A stretch of 64,000 nt of DNA from Streptomyces sp. ISL-43 (GTDB lineage: Bacteria; Actinomycetota; Actinomycetes; Streptomycetales; Streptomycetaceae). This document shows positions 1 through 8,463 of the stretch, one piece after another (position 1 is the first letter of the stretch; each line of letters opens with the position of its first letter). The stretch is taken from positions 1-64,000 of the forward strand of contig NZ_JAGGOT010000037.1 in the NCBI RefSeq assembly GCF_018614195.1. Direction: 5' to 3'. Below the pieces are notes generated by a model that worked only from the letters and a program-made list of their open reading frames with translations, had not been told where the DNA came from and did no database searches. Position numbers and translations under genes: made by a program.

Positions 1-29
1 GGCGCGGGGGTGTGCGTGGGGGTGGTCAT
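1..29 (-). CDS. N-terminus of an unidentified gene (cut by window edge)
   Basis: On the minus strand an ATG at 29-27 follows an almost ideal ribosome binding site (AAGGAGGAG, about 8 nt upstream), only 17 nt after the stop of the aldehyde dehydrogenase gene. Only nine codons are visible (MTTPTHTPA), so no function can be given. The spacing suggests co-transcription with the dehydrogenase; in many actinobacteria such a dehydrogenase is followed by an oxidase, aminotransferase or transporter gene, but nothing here tells which. Confidence 0.6.
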
Positions 30-46
30 GGCTCTTCTCTCCTCCT

Positions 47-1531
47 TCAGCCCGCGAACCAGCGCACAGGGCGCGGGGCGAGGTTCTGGTACACGTGCTT
101 GGTCTCGCGGTACTCGGCCAGGCCCGACGGGCCGAGCTCGCGCCCGATGCCGGACTTGCCGAAACCGCCCCACTCCGCCTGCGGGAGGTACGGGTGGAAG
201 TCGTTGATCCAGACGGTGCCGTGGCGCAGCCGGCCCGCCACGCGGCGGCCGCGACCCGGGTCGGAGGTCCACACCGCGCCGGCGAGGCCGTATTCGGTGT
301 CGTTGGCGAGCGCGACGGCCTCGGCCTCGGTACGGAAGGTCTCGACGGTCAGGACCGGCCCGAAGACCTCCTCCCGTACGACGCGCATCCCGCGGTGGCA
401 GCGGTCGAGCACGGTCGGCCGGTAGAAGTAGCCGGGCCCGTCGGGCCGCTCGCCCCCGGAGCGGAGCACGGCTCCCTCGGTGAGGGCGGAGGCCACGTAC
501 TCCTCGGTTCGTTCGCGCTGGGCGGCGGACACCAGCGGTCCGCACTCCACGGCCGGGTCGGTGCCGCGGCCTAGGCGGATCCGGTCGGCCCGGCGGGCGA
601 GTTCGGCGACGAAGCGCTCGGCGACGCTTTCCTCGACGATGAGCCGGGAGCCGGCCGAGCAGACCTGGCCGCTGTGCATGAAGGCGGCGTTGAGGGCCTG
701 GTCGACGGCGGTGTCGAAGCCTTCCTCGGTGGCGCAGGCGTCGGCGAAGACGACGTTGGGGTTCTTGCCGCCGAGTTCGAGGGCGACCTTCTTGACGGAG
801 TCGGCGGCCGCGCGCATCACCTTCGTACCGCTGGTGAGACCGCCGGTGAAGGAGACGAGGTCGACATCGGGGTGGGCGGCGAGGCGCGCGCCGACGGGGT
901 CTCCGGGGCCGGTGACCAGGTTCGCGACGCCGGCCGGCAGTCCGGCCTCCGCCAGCAGGCCGATGAGGGCCACCGTGGACAGCGGGGTGATCTCACTGGG
1001 CTTGAGCACGAAGGTGTTGCCCGCGGCGAGGGCAGGGGCGATCTTCCAGGAGGCCTGGAGGAGCGGGTAGTTCCACGGGGTGATCAGGGCGCAGACCCCG
1101 ACGGGCTCGTGGACGACGACGCTGTGGACGTCGGGGGTGCCGGCGTCGACCACGCGGCCCGCGCTCTCACCGGCGACGAGGTCGGCGAAGTAGCGGAAGG
1201 CGTCTGCGACGCAGTCCACGTCCACGCGGCCCTCTTCCATGGTCTTGCCCGCGTCGCTGCTCTCCAGCAGCCCGAGGCGTTCGCGGTCGCGCTGGAGCAG
1301 GTCGGCGGTGCGGCGCAGCAGTGCGGCCCGCTCCAGGACGGGGGTCTGGGGCCACTCCCCACCGTCGAAGGCCGCGCGGGCGGCGCTGACGGCCGCGTCG
1401 GTGTCCGCGATGCCGCCCTCGGCGACGACGGCGAGGACCGTGGCGTCCGCCGGGTCGAGGACCTCTCGGGTGGCTCCTGATACCGCGGAACGCCAGGTTC
1501 CGGCGATGTGGATGGTCGTCTGCTCGGACAC
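47..1531 (-). CDS. NAD(P)-dependent aldehyde dehydrogenase (betaine-aldehyde dehydrogenase-like)
   Basis: A 494-residue protein of normal length for the ALDH superfamily, which oxidises aldehydes to acids with NAD(P)+. Visible family motifs are the catalytic-base region VALELGGKNP, the catalytic cysteine in SGQVCSAGSR, the EEVFGPVL motif and a C-terminal NDFHPYLPQAEWGGFGKSG segment typical of betaine/aminoaldehyde dehydrogenases. The substrate cannot be fixed from sequence. I chose the GTG at 1531 because GGAGG lies 11 nt upstream; the frame stays open to a GTG at 1561 with a weaker site. An inverted repeat sits about 95 bp upstream. It is followed closely by another minus-strand gene. Confidence 0.9.
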   Translation of the reverse strand: MSEQTTIHIAGTWRSAVSGATREVLDPADATVLAVVAEGGIADTDAAVSAARAAFDGGEWPQTPVLERAALLRRTADLLQRDRERLGLLESSDAGKTMEEGRVDVDCVADAFRYFADLVAGESAGRVVDAGTPDVHSVVVHEPVGVCALITPWNYPLLQASWKIAPALAAGNTFVLKPSEITPLSTVALIGLLAEAGLPAGVANLVTGPGDPVGARLAAHPDVDLVSFTGGLTSGTKVMRAAADSVKKVALELGGKNPNVVFADACATEEGFDTAVDQALNAAFMHSGQVCSAGSRLIVEESVAERFVAELARRADRIRLGRGTDPAVECGPLVSAAQRERTEEYVASALTEGAVLRSGGERPDGPGYFYRPTVLDRCHRGMRVVREEVFGPVLTVETFRTEAEAVALANDTEYGLAGAVWTSDPGRGRRVAGRLRHGTVWINDFHPYLPQAEWGGFGKSGIGRELGPSGLAEYRETKHVYQNLAPRPVRWFAG

Positions 1532-1624
1532 GACTCGCTGTACCTCCGATTCCGGCACCACGGCTTACCCGCGGTGGTGTTGCTCGTGCCCGCTTGCCCC
1601 GGTTCATGCAAGCCATGCCCCATC

Positions 1625-1641
1625 CGTCACCAGAAGTGACG
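1625..1641. promoter_or_regulatory. Inverted repeat upstream of ALDH gene, possible operator
   Basis: CGTCAC-CAGAA-GTGACG is a perfect 6-bp inverted repeat with a 5-bp spacer, and is followed at once by further GTCAC copies (GAGTCACTCCCCGTCACC). It is 94 bp upstream of the chosen ALDH start. A regulator-binding role is inferred only from symmetry and position. Confidence 0.35.
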
Positions 1642-1931
1642 GGAGTCACTCCCCGTCACCTTGGGGAGATATGGCATTAATCGGGGCATATTCGATGCCT
1701 CTGGAGGGCGCCGGGACGGCCCGTCACGGGTGGGCGGCGCACCGCGTCCCGGCCGGGGGACGATCGAGGCCAGGGCAGCGAGCGGGGAGCGCCGGCCCGG
1801 GCCGGCCTGGCGGTACCGCCCGCCCGGTCCGCCTCGGAACGCACCAGCGGCGCCGGGGCGACGTCCCCGGCCGAGCAGAGCGGGAGCAAGCGGCTTGGCA
1901 CCAACCGGCTTCAGGGCACATAGGTCGGCCA

Positions 1932-1960
1932 TCGACATATGCCGGTGACCGAGCTATGGT
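1932..1960 (+). promoter_or_regulatory. Probable -35/-10 promoter of the PadR gene (leaderless)
   Basis: TCGACA (1932-1937, one mismatch to TTGACA) and TATGGT (1955-1960) are separated by exactly 17 bp. The expected transcription start coincides with the GTG start codon at 1967, and no Shine-Dalgarno sequence is present, so the message is probably leaderless, which is common in Streptomyces. Confidence 0.55.
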
Positions 1961-1966
1961 TCACTC

Positions 1967-2356
1967 GTGAACGATCAAGCTCTGCGCGAGCCGACTCTCC
2001 TCATCCTCACCGCGATCGCCGACGCCCCACGGCACGGATACGCGATCGCGCAAGAGGTCGAGAAGATCTCGGAAGGCCGCATGAAGTTGCGTACCGGAAC
2101 GCTGTACGGAGCCCTGGAGCGGCTCCTCGAACAGCAACTCATCGCCGTCCACGAGGAACAGGTGGTCGACGGCCGCAGGCGGCGCAGCTACGCGCTGGCG
2201 CCGCACGGGCGCGAGGTGCTGGCCGCCGAGGCGGCCCGTATCGCCCGCACCGCCCAGGAGGCCACCCGGCGTCTGGGGCTCGGCGCGACGGCCGTGCCCG
2301 GCGTGCCCGGCGTGCCCGGCGTGCTCGGCTTCTCCGACGGGACGGTGACGGCGTGA
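1967..2356 (+). CDS. PadR-family transcriptional regulator
   Basis: A 129-residue PadR-like winged-helix repressor. The N-terminal part shows the family pattern: EPTLLILTAIADAPRHGYAI, then the recognition-helix region with GTLYGALERLLEQQLI and the wing RRRSYALAPHG. The C-terminal tail contains a tandem VPG tripeptide repeat encoded by repeated GGCGTGCCC units (about 2291-2320). The GTG start is supported by a -10 hexamer 7 nt upstream. Its stop overlaps the GTG start of the next gene by 4 nt, so the pair is translationally coupled. PadR proteins usually repress their own operon and a neighbouring membrane protein or transporter, which fits here. Confidence 0.9.
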   Translation: MNDQALREPTLLILTAIADAPRHGYAIAQEVEKISEGRMKLRTGTLYGALERLLEQQLIAVHEEQVVDGRRRRSYALAPHGREVLAAEAARIARTAQEATRRLGLGATAVPGVPGVPGVLGFSDGTVTA

Positions 2357-3228
2357 CCGCGCTGCTGAAGCTCTACCCGGCCGCCTTCCGCCGGGAGTTC
2401 GGCGACGAGATCGCCGAGGCCTACCGCGAGGCCACCCACGACGCGGGCCGGGCGGCCCGGGTACGGGAGGCCCTGGATGTCACGGGGCACGCGCTGCGCA
2501 TGCGCCTCGGGCTCAGCTCGGCACGGCGCGCCGGGCAACTCATGGCGGTGCTGGCCCCGTTCGCCGCTGTCGCGGTCGGCGCGAGCGCGGTCTGGTGGAT
2601 GGGACTGATGGTCCCGGCCGCCCAATCACCCGCGATGCCCGAGCAGCTCGCCGTCCCCTACGCCTTGCTGGCAGCGACCCACTTCGTCATGGTGCTGGGC
2701 GCCGCGATCGCCCTGAGCGGCCGCTGGGCCGCGGGCACCTGGACCGTGCTGACGGGCTTCATGGCGACGGCCGTGGTCGACCTGTTCCGGTTGGGCGGTG
2801 GCCTCGAGGTCACGGCCTTCTTCAGAACGCCCCTGCTCCTCTTCGCACTTGTGGCCCTGCTTTGCCCGGCAGACCTGCGCCCGCAGCCGCGCGTCCGTAC
2901 GGCGACCGGGCTGGGCGCCGTCGCGCTGTGGACGACGCTCCTGACCGCCGTGCTCACGCTGGGCCCCCTGCCCGACACGGTCGGCGGACTCCGGTTCGCC
3001 GTACCGGCAGCAGCCGGACTGGCCCTGGCCGGGCGGCAGGCGTTCGCGCGACTGTGTACGGCGCCCGCCGTCCTCCTCGCAGCCCTGCCCTTCGCCGTCC
3101 TCGGCATGGCCGTCTGGAGCTGGGACGTCTTCACCGGCCCCGTCCTGCTCGGCCTCCTCCTCGCCGCCGCGGCCTCGGTGAGCATCCGCCGGCGCCGCAG
3201 CGGCCGGCACCCGGTCACCGAGGCCTGA
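2353..3228 (+). CDS. Integral membrane protein coupled to PadR
   Basis: A 291-residue protein starting at the GTG that overlaps the PadR stop. The first about 50 residues (LLKLYPAAFRREFGDEIAEA) match the soluble N-terminus often found in PadR-partner membrane proteins; the remainder forms about eight hydrophobic segments (for example AVLAPFAAVAVGASAVWWMG and VLLAALPFAVLGMAVWSW) ending in a basic tail RRRRSGRH. No catalytic or transporter motif is visible. By context it is the likely regulatory target of PadR; its function is unknown. Confidence 0.8.
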   Translation: MTALLKLYPAAFRREFGDEIAEAYREATHDAGRAARVREALDVTGHALRMRLGLSSARRAGQLMAVLAPFAAVAVGASAVWWMGLMVPAAQSPAMPEQLAVPYALLAATHFVMVLGAAIALSGRWAAGTWTVLTGFMATAVVDLFRLGGGLEVTAFFRTPLLLFALVALLCPADLRPQPRVRTATGLGAVALWTTLLTAVLTLGPLPDTVGGLRFAVPAAAGLALAGRQAFARLCTAPAVLLAALPFAVLGMAVWSWDVFTGPVLLGLLLAAAASVSIRRRRSGRHPVTEA

Positions 3229-3759
3229 CAGCGGGCGGGAGCCGCCCCGCGATCAGCCGTGGGCGGGCGAAGCGGGGTGGCCGTGCTGCTCGTACAGGCG
3301 GATTGCGAGCAGGGCGTGCGGGAGCATGCCGCCCGGCCGTACGTGCTGCCGGGCGCGGACGGGGCCGTCGTGGATCCGGTTGGCGCGTTCTTCAACGCGC
3401 GCTCCCCGCTGGGGACCTCAGCGGGGAGCCGGTGCGGCCGGTCCCCGCCGTCCTGACCACGCTCGCTGCGGCGGCCGGCCTCCTGCTCCTCCCCGGCCGT
3501 GCCCTGCGCCTGCTCAGCCCGCTCCGCCGGCAGTCGCACGTGAACCGCACACCCCACGGCACCGCGCGCGCCCGCCCGAGGGCCGACCCGGTGGAACTGC
3601 TCGTGCTGCGGGGCTGGTTGCGCACGGCGAAAGCGGACAAGAGGCCGACCTCCGAGGCCCTCGCCCGCCCGGCGGGCAGGACTACACGGTCTCCCCGTGC
3701 ACCCCGCGCCGGGCCCTGCACGGCCTACTGCCCACCGGGCGCACCATCCGCGACCCTGA
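3229..3759. other. Gene-poor stretch with possible decayed coding sequence
   Basis: No convincing gene. Plus-strand readings around 3259-3450 (PYVLPGADGAVVDPV) and 3455-3530 (a hydrophobic LTTLAAAAGLLLLPG segment) look protein-like for a few dozen residues but lie in different frames and have no start or terminator context. I read this as decayed sequence; I cannot name its source. Confidence 0.3.
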
Positions 3760-4845
3760 TCAGCCCCCGCGCACCCCTTCCAGACGCGCCACCCGCCCCT
3801 TCTCCCCCGCCGCCCAGCAGCCACCATCCGCCGTGCAGGCGACCGTGTCGAACGACCCCGGATCCAGCGCCCGCCAGGTGCGGCCACCATCCCGGGTCAC
3901 GTCCGTGCCCGTCGGGCCCACCGCCAGGGCCGTGCCGGCGCCGTACGGGAACCAGGCCGCGCCCGAGCGGTAGGCCGGCGGCGGGGTCGACGCCTGGCGC
4001 CAGGTACGCCCCGCGTCCGAGGACACCGCCGCGGCTTGCGGGGAGGCCTGCCCGGTGCGGTAGTCACCGCCGACCGCGAGGCCCCTCGTTCGGTCCCGGA
4101 AGGCGAGGGCGAAGACCCCGCGAGCCGGGTCGCCCGCCGGGACAGTGGAGTCGGCGACCTGCCAGCTCAGGCCGCGGTCCGCCGAGTGCAGCACCCGCGC
4201 GACCGCGCCCCCGCCGGTGGCCAGCCAGACGTCGCGCGGCCCGGCGGCCACCAGGCACTGGCCGCTCGCCGCGAAGCCCGCCTCACCCGGCAGCGCGTCC
4301 GGCATCCCGGCACTCGGCAGCACCCGCCAGCTCCGCCCGCCGTCGTCCGTGGACAGGATGCGGAACTTCCCGTCCACCGGGTCGCTCATCGCGAGCCCGT
4401 GCCGGGCGTCGAAGAAGGTGAGGCAGTCGTAGAAGGCCCGCGGGTCGGGGTTTCGGAAGGCCTCGGTCCACGTAGCGCCGCCGTCCTCGGTGCGCAGCAC
4501 CCGGGAGGCCTCGCCCTCCCCGATGGACAGGGCCACGGCGCGCCGCCCGTCGAAGGCCTCGATGTCCCTCAGCTCCAGCCCCTCCGCGACGGCCCCCGGC
4601 GGCGAGACGTCCCGCCAGCTCCGCCCTCCGTCCGAGGTGCGCAGCACGGTCCCCTTCGAGCCGGCCACCCAGGCCGTGGACCGGCTGACCGCCGCCAGCC
4701 CCCGGAAGCGGGCGTCCTTGCCGGTCTCCTTCAGCGCCCAACCCGCGCCCCGCAGGTCCCGTAACTCACCTGCGGCCTGCGCCGGGGAGGCCACCACCCC
4801 CAGCAGCAGAGCCGCCGCGCACATGCCAACTCCCATTAGTCTCAT
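3760..4845 (-). CDS. Secreted Asp-box (BNR / Ycf48-like) beta-propeller protein
   Basis: A 361-residue protein with a Sec-type signal peptide (MRLMGVGMCAAALLLGVVAS, cleavage near AQA-AG). The mature part has repeated Asp-box motifs of the form S-x-D-x-G-x-x-W: TSDGGRSW, TEDGGATW, STDDGGRSW, SADRGLSW, SSDAGRTW, TRDGGRTW. This pattern occurs in sialidase-like and photosystem II assembly factor Ycf48-like propellers; in Streptomyces such proteins are usually annotated 'oxidoreductase' without evidence. The propeller fold is clear, the ligand is unknown. It stands alone with long gaps on both sides. Confidence 0.8.
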   Translation of the reverse strand: MRLMGVGMCAAALLLGVVASPAQAAGELRDLRGAGWALKETGKDARFRGLAAVSRSTAWVAGSKGTVLRTSDGGRSWRDVSPPGAVAEGLELRDIEAFDGRRAVALSIGEGEASRVLRTEDGGATWTEAFRNPDPRAFYDCLTFFDARHGLAMSDPVDGKFRILSTDDGGRSWRVLPSAGMPDALPGEAGFAASGQCLVAAGPRDVWLATGGGAVARVLHSADRGLSWQVADSTVPAGDPARGVFALAFRDRTRGLAVGGDYRTGQASPQAAAVSSDAGRTWRQASTPPPAYRSGAAWFPYGAGTALAVGPTGTDVTRDGGRTWRALDPGSFDTVACTADGGCWAAGEKGRVARLEGVRGG

Positions 4846-5293
4846 GGCGTCGGAAGCTAACGCACCCCGGATTCACCGTCCAGGGTGCGTCGCGGCCGCC
4901 GGCTTCCAAGGGTGGGCCCATGCCTCCAAGAAACCCAAGGCCTACGACGGCAAACACGTCGTCGCCCGGGAGGACCTCGACGAGAAGGCCGCCCTCCGCG
5001 TGACCGGGCCACAGGGAGGCCCCCAACCCCTGGCTCCTGATCCGCCTGTGCCGCAGCCGTCGGTGTCGCCACGAGGCCGGCGAATTCACCGGCCAGCACC
5101 TGCGCCAGACCTGCATCGCCGTGAACCGGTGCTCCGGCGTCGTACAGGCCCGCAGGGGCAAGCCCCGCGCCCCGGGGGAAATCTTTCTCTTTCGGCCGTC
5201 ATCCCGCCGGGTGCGCAGCGGATGCCTTCCGGCGCGCGGCACGCCAGGCTGCGGTCAAGGGCAGCCATCACTGGACAGACGAGGACCGAAACC
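4846..5293. other. Intergenic region with possible decayed coding sequence
   Basis: About 450 bp between the minus-strand propeller gene and the plus-strand lipoprotein gene. Fragments such as PNPWLLIRLCRSRRCRHEAG (plus strand, about 5025-5085) look protein-like but are not continuous or recognisable. Probably remnant DNA. Confidence 0.3.
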
Positions 5294-5641
5294 ATGTCCC
5301 ACCTCCGGCATATCGGCGTCATCACCGGGGCAGCACTGCTGCTGCTCACGGCCACGGCCTGCTCGGCCGGCAAGACCACCGTGGGCACACTCAGCTTCCG
5401 CGCCCACGACTCCCCGATCGAGGTCACGTATTCGAACACCCCCGTGCAGGGCTGCCACAAGGTCGGCCTCGCGCACGGCGCGGCCCACGTGGAGAACAAC
5501 ACCCTGGTCGACGTCGTCCTGTACCGGACGCCGGGGTGCCAGAAGGCCGACAAGGCTGACGGAATCTACGTCCCGACCTCCACATCGAACGTGACCGCCC
5601 CCGGCAGCCTGCCGTGGCGCAGCTTCACCGTCGTCCACTGA
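5294..5641 (+). CDS. Small putative lipoprotein
   Basis: A 115-residue protein starting at ATG 5294. Its N-terminus (MSHLRHIGVITGAALLLLTA then TACSAG) is a short charged region, a hydrophobic core and a lipobox-like cysteine at about residue 22, so it is probably a membrane-anchored lipoprotein. The mature part has two more cysteines (QGCHK and PGCQK) that could form a disulfide. No family recognised. A good Shine-Dalgarno site is not evident. Confidence 0.6.
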   Translation: MSHLRHIGVITGAALLLLTATACSAGKTTVGTLSFRAHDSPIEVTYSNTPVQGCHKVGLAHGAAHVENNTLVDVVLYRTPGCQKADKADGIYVPTSTSNVTAPGSLPWRSFTVVH

Positions 5642-5649
5642 CCGGTTTC

Positions 5650-5880
5650 AAGGCCGGGTGCCGTTGGGGGGCGGACGCCCGTTGATGCCGTGCATCCTCG
5701 GCGGCTTCGGCGGGCGCGTGACGCGGTCGGAACGGACCCGCCCGACCAGCTCGACGGGTGGGTCTCGCAGAGCCCAGGCGAGACGGGTGACGTCGTAGCC
5801 GGCATCGCTGAAGATCACGATGTCCGGGTCCCCCGTCCTGCCGCTGCCCCGTGGCGATGAGTCTTTCGACGACTCCTCGT
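5650..5880 (-). pseudogene. Transposase remnant (DDE-type, NF041680/IS701-like)
   Basis: The minus-strand reading DPDIVIFSDAGYDVTRLAWA followed by VELVGRVRSDRV and PKPPR...GINGRPP closely matches the central catalytic region of a transposase common in Streptomyces. There is no start and no C-terminal half, and upstream the frame runs into the CGCAC microsatellite, so only a fragment of perhaps 70 residues survives. Terminal inverted repeats were not found. Confidence 0.65.
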
Positions 5881-5925
5881 AGCTGGGGCGCGGTGACAGC
5901 GGTCGCGTCGTCCACCGGTCCGAGC

Positions 5926-6000
5926 CGCACCGCGCCGCACCGCACCGCACCGCACCGCACCGCACCGCACCGCACCGCACCGCACCGCACCGCACCGCAC
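5926..6000. repeat. CGCAC pentanucleotide tandem repeat (about 15 copies)
   Basis: From 5936 to 6000 there are 13 perfect copies of CGCAC, preceded by one degenerate (CGCGC, 5931-5935) and one perfect copy (5926-5930). The array sits inside the decayed transposase region. Because the unit is 5 nt the array reads as a repetitive peptide in every frame, so it is unlikely to be coding. Confidence 0.95.
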
Positions 6001-6292
6001 CGCGTCCAGGATCACGGTCCAGGAGGTGGCGCACGGTTCCCCACGTCCGGTGAATCCTCAGGTGAGCGACTCAGTCCGCAGGCGCCGTCGTGGATGCCGA
6101 TGACGTTGACGCCTGACAGCTCAGCGAACAAAAAATCGGTTGCCCATTGGCGATGGTGATGGATCCAATGACCGGCATGATCACCCGGGCGCACCCGCCG
6201 CGGCGAGACGCGGTGAACGCGAACCGCCGGCCCCGGCCGGCACGCGATCCGGGCGGCGCGCGACCGCATCGCCCCAGGAGAGACGCCACCCC

Positions 6293-7405
6293 ATGAACAC
6301 GCCACCATCGCCGTCCGGAGCAGAGCACACAGACGGGTCCTCCGTCCGCCTGGGCGCTCTCGTCCCGCTGACGCGGCCCGGCTGGGTCGAGGCGGGCCGA
6401 CACCTGCTCGCAGGACTCGACCTGGCCGTTCGTGAGGTCAACGACGCCGGCGGGATCGATGGCAGACCACTGGAGCTGTTGGTCCGGGACACCGCGGCCG
6501 ATCCGGAGCGGGCCGCGGCGGCCGTGGACGAACTGGCCCGCTTGGGCGTGGCCGCCGTGGCGGGCGAGTACCACAGCGTCGTCGCCCGCGCCGCCGCTGC
6601 CCGGGCCGACGCCCTCGGCGTCCCGTTCCTCTGCTCGTCCGCGGTGCTCGACGCGCTCACCGAGGAGCCGACGCAGTGGGTCGCGCGCCTGGCCCCGGCC
6701 CAGTCCCAGGGCTGGCGGATCTACGCGGACTTCCTCCTCGGCGCGGGCCGGCGCCGGATCGCCGTGGCGACCCAGCCGAGCGTCTACTGGGCCTCCGGGA
6801 CCCGCGTCCTGCGGGACTACCTCACTCCCCGCGGCGGCAGCGTCGTCGAACTCGACACGAACGCGCTCACCCCCGAGGCCCTGTGCGACGCGCTCGTCGA
6901 CCACGGCGTGACGGCGCTCCTCCTGCTGGTCGGCCAGCCGGAACCGGCGGTGCCGATCGTCAAGGCCGTCCGGGGGGACCGGCGGCTCACGGAGATCCTG
7001 ATCGGCGCTCCGGCCGGACAACCGGAGTTCGCCGAATGGGCCGAGACGCTGGGCGCGGACGGAGCCGGGATCCCGTTCCTGCGCTACCTGCCCGAGCTCC
7101 TCGGTCCGCTCGGCGAACGCGTCGGGAAGGAGCTCCGCGAACGGCTGGGCGAAGCGCCCTCCTTCGTCGCCTTCGAAGGCTGGGACACCGTCGCCGTCCT
7201 CGCCGAGGTGCTGCGTTCCCACGGCACGGACCGCGCGGCCATCGCCGGGTCATGGCCGCGCGTGGCGGTCGAGGGCACCCGCGGGCCGATCCAGTTCTCC
7301 CGCACGCCGGGCATCAGCGTTTGGCAATGGGCTTGGACACCGATCCAGGTCGTCGATCGGGACCCGGCGGACCCCGATCACTTTCGGATCCTCCACGCCG
7401 GCTGA
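6293..7405 (+). CDS. Type 1 periplasmic-binding-fold protein (amide/branched-chain amino acid binding-like)
   Basis: A 370-residue protein starting at ATG 6293 behind AGGAGAG. It shows the Leu/Ile/Val- or amide-binding protein layout: VRLGALVPLTRPGWVEAGRH at the start, LAVREVNDAGGIDGRPLELL, then AVAGEYHSVVARAAAARADA and LGVPFLCSSAVLD, and the second lobe with SFVAFEGWDTVAVLAEVL. Unlike transport-linked members it has no signal peptide or lipobox and no permease genes nearby. It may be a cytosolic ligand sensor, like AmiC-type proteins. The ligand is unknown. Confidence 0.8.
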   Translation: MNTPPSPSGAEHTDGSSVRLGALVPLTRPGWVEAGRHLLAGLDLAVREVNDAGGIDGRPLELLVRDTAADPERAAAAVDELARLGVAAVAGEYHSVVARAAAARADALGVPFLCSSAVLDALTEEPTQWVARLAPAQSQGWRIYADFLLGAGRRRIAVATQPSVYWASGTRVLRDYLTPRGGSVVELDTNALTPEALCDALVDHGVTALLLLVGQPEPAVPIVKAVRGDRRLTEILIGAPAGQPEFAEWAETLGADGAGIPFLRYLPELLGPLGERVGKELRERLGEAPSFVAFEGWDTVAVLAEVLRSHGTDRAAIAGSWPRVAVEGTRGPIQFSRTPGISVWQWAWTPIQVVDRDPADPDHFRILHAG

Positions 7406-7663
7406 CAGAGCAGGGAATTCCGACTGCCCCAGCCCCCGCGCGGGCAGCCCTGGTCAAGCAGGTGCTCCACCGCGCCGGCCACGAGGTCGAGCCCGCTCTC
7501 ACCACCGGTCTGCATCATCGCGGCTGGAATCGGCATCGGGGGGCGCGCAGCCTGGCCGTCGGGGGGGCGCTGCCGACCCTCGCCACGCCCGTACGGCCGG
7601 CACCTGTGAGCCGTCGGGTGCGCGTGGTCCGTTGGAGCGGCGATGCGGCCGGCTCTTCCGTCT

Positions 7664-7695
7664 GCTAGCGGCTGGTATCAGCAGCTAGCTATGGT
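7664..7695 (+). promoter_or_regulatory. Promoter/operator of the CopG-Fic-like pair
   Basis: Two GCTAGC palindromes (7664-7669 and 7684-7689) lie 20 bp apart, the second abutting TATGGT (7690-7695), a -10-like hexamer 7 nt before the ATG at 7703. Tandem palindromes overlapping the promoter are typical of ribbon-helix-helix autorepressors. The hexamer and spacing resemble the leaderless PadR promoter in this window. No good -35 is visible. Confidence 0.45.
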
Positions 7696-7702
7696 GGTGG
7701 GT

Positions 7703-7966
7703 ATGGGGAAGCAGACGAACATCCGGCTGGACGATGACATCAAGGCCGCCGCCGAGGACCGGGCCAGGCGCCGCGGCTTGAGCCTGCAGGGGTACGTGGC
7801 CGATCTGATCGAGCAGGACGTGAACGAGTCACGCGCCGCCTTCATGGCCGGCGCCGCCGCGTTCCTGGCCTCGTACGCCGACCGGTTCGAGGCTGAGTTC
7901 GGTGAGGACCGGTACCCCGGCCTCCCGGCGGGGCCGGCAGAGACCGCGCCGAGGGACGCAGCGTGA
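7703..7966 (+). CDS. CopG-like ribbon-helix-helix antitoxin
   Basis: An 87-residue protein. Residues 4-45 (KQTNIRLDDDIKAAAEDRAR then RGLSLQGYVADLIEQDV) form a ribbon-helix-helix DNA-binding domain; the rest is an acidic C-terminal tail likely to bind the toxin. I chose the ATG at 7703 because a -10 hexamer ends 7 nt before it; an in-frame ATG at 7691 would overlap that hexamer. The stop TGA overlaps the GTG start of the following toxin-like reading frame, the usual layout of toxin-antitoxin pairs. It probably autoregulates through the GCTAGC sites. Confidence 0.8.
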   Translation: MGKQTNIRLDDDIKAAAEDRARRRGLSLQGYVADLIEQDVNESRAAFMAGAAAFLASYADRFEAEFGEDRYPGLPAGPAETAPRDAA

Positions 7967-8320
7967 ACCTCAAGGGCGACCTTCTTGGCCGTGGCCCAGC
8001 AGATCCCTGGGGACCCCCAGGTCGTCGACTACGGGGTGCCAGTGGCAGGGGAGGCACGCCACCGTGCGGAGGTCCTGGACCGCGAGGTGTACCCCGAGCC
8101 GCATCACAAAGCGGCGGCGCTGCTGTGCGAGCTGGCGAGGAACCCGAGCCTGGAGGTGAGGAACCTGCTGTTCGCGGCCACGGTGACCGCGGCCTACCTG
8201 TCGGCGTGCGGCCTCCCGGTGAGCGCCGGCCTGGACACCGTTCTCCCCCTGGCCCGCGCGGCCCGGGACGGGCTCCCGGTGCGGGAAGTCGCCACTCGGC
8301 TCAAAACCTGGACGAGCTGA
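7963..8320 (+). pseudogene. Fic-like toxin component, N-terminal frameshift
   Basis: The reading QQIPGDPQVVDYG, KAAALLCELARNPSLEVRNL and FAATVTAAYLSACGLPVS matches the Streptomyces 'fic family toxin' proteins, which resemble Doc but lack the HxFxxGN active-site motif. The expected N-terminus (VNLKGDL, GTG at 7963 overlapping the antitoxin stop) is in a different frame from the body: a small deletion near 7978-7985 removed the usual SWLL region. Translation could still start at a TTG at 7985, giving 111 residues. Either way the toxin is altered and may be inactive, while the antitoxin is intact. Confidence 0.6.
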
Positions 8321-8463
8321 TCCACCTGCCCCGAACACCCACCCGCCCACCGCGGCCCGGCGTAAACGTGCTGGTCGAGAACGCGGCGTAGGGCGCCGGT
8401 GTCCGGGTGCTGCCGCGGGCCGGGGCGTCGGCCCACAGCTGCCGGACGACTGACGGGCGGCTG

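Larger units (their letters stand above)
1532..1966. other. Divergent intergenic region, ALDH / PadR
   Basis: About 435 bp between divergent genes. It holds an inverted repeat near the ALDH side and a sigma70-like promoter directly before the PadR start, described separately. The middle (about 1700-1900) is extremely GC-rich and open in several frames on both strands, but none of these readings resembles a protein family. Confidence 0.6.

Noticed and set aside
2595..4421. Very long open frame on the plus strand across several genes
   Set aside because: It is an Arg/Pro/Gly-rich shadow frame caused by GC-rich codon use; it overlaps the membrane protein and propeller genes and has no family resemblance.
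5941..6000. Possible CRISPR-like short array at the CGCAC repeats
   Set aside because: Units are 5 bp and contiguous with no spacers; it is a simple microsatellite.
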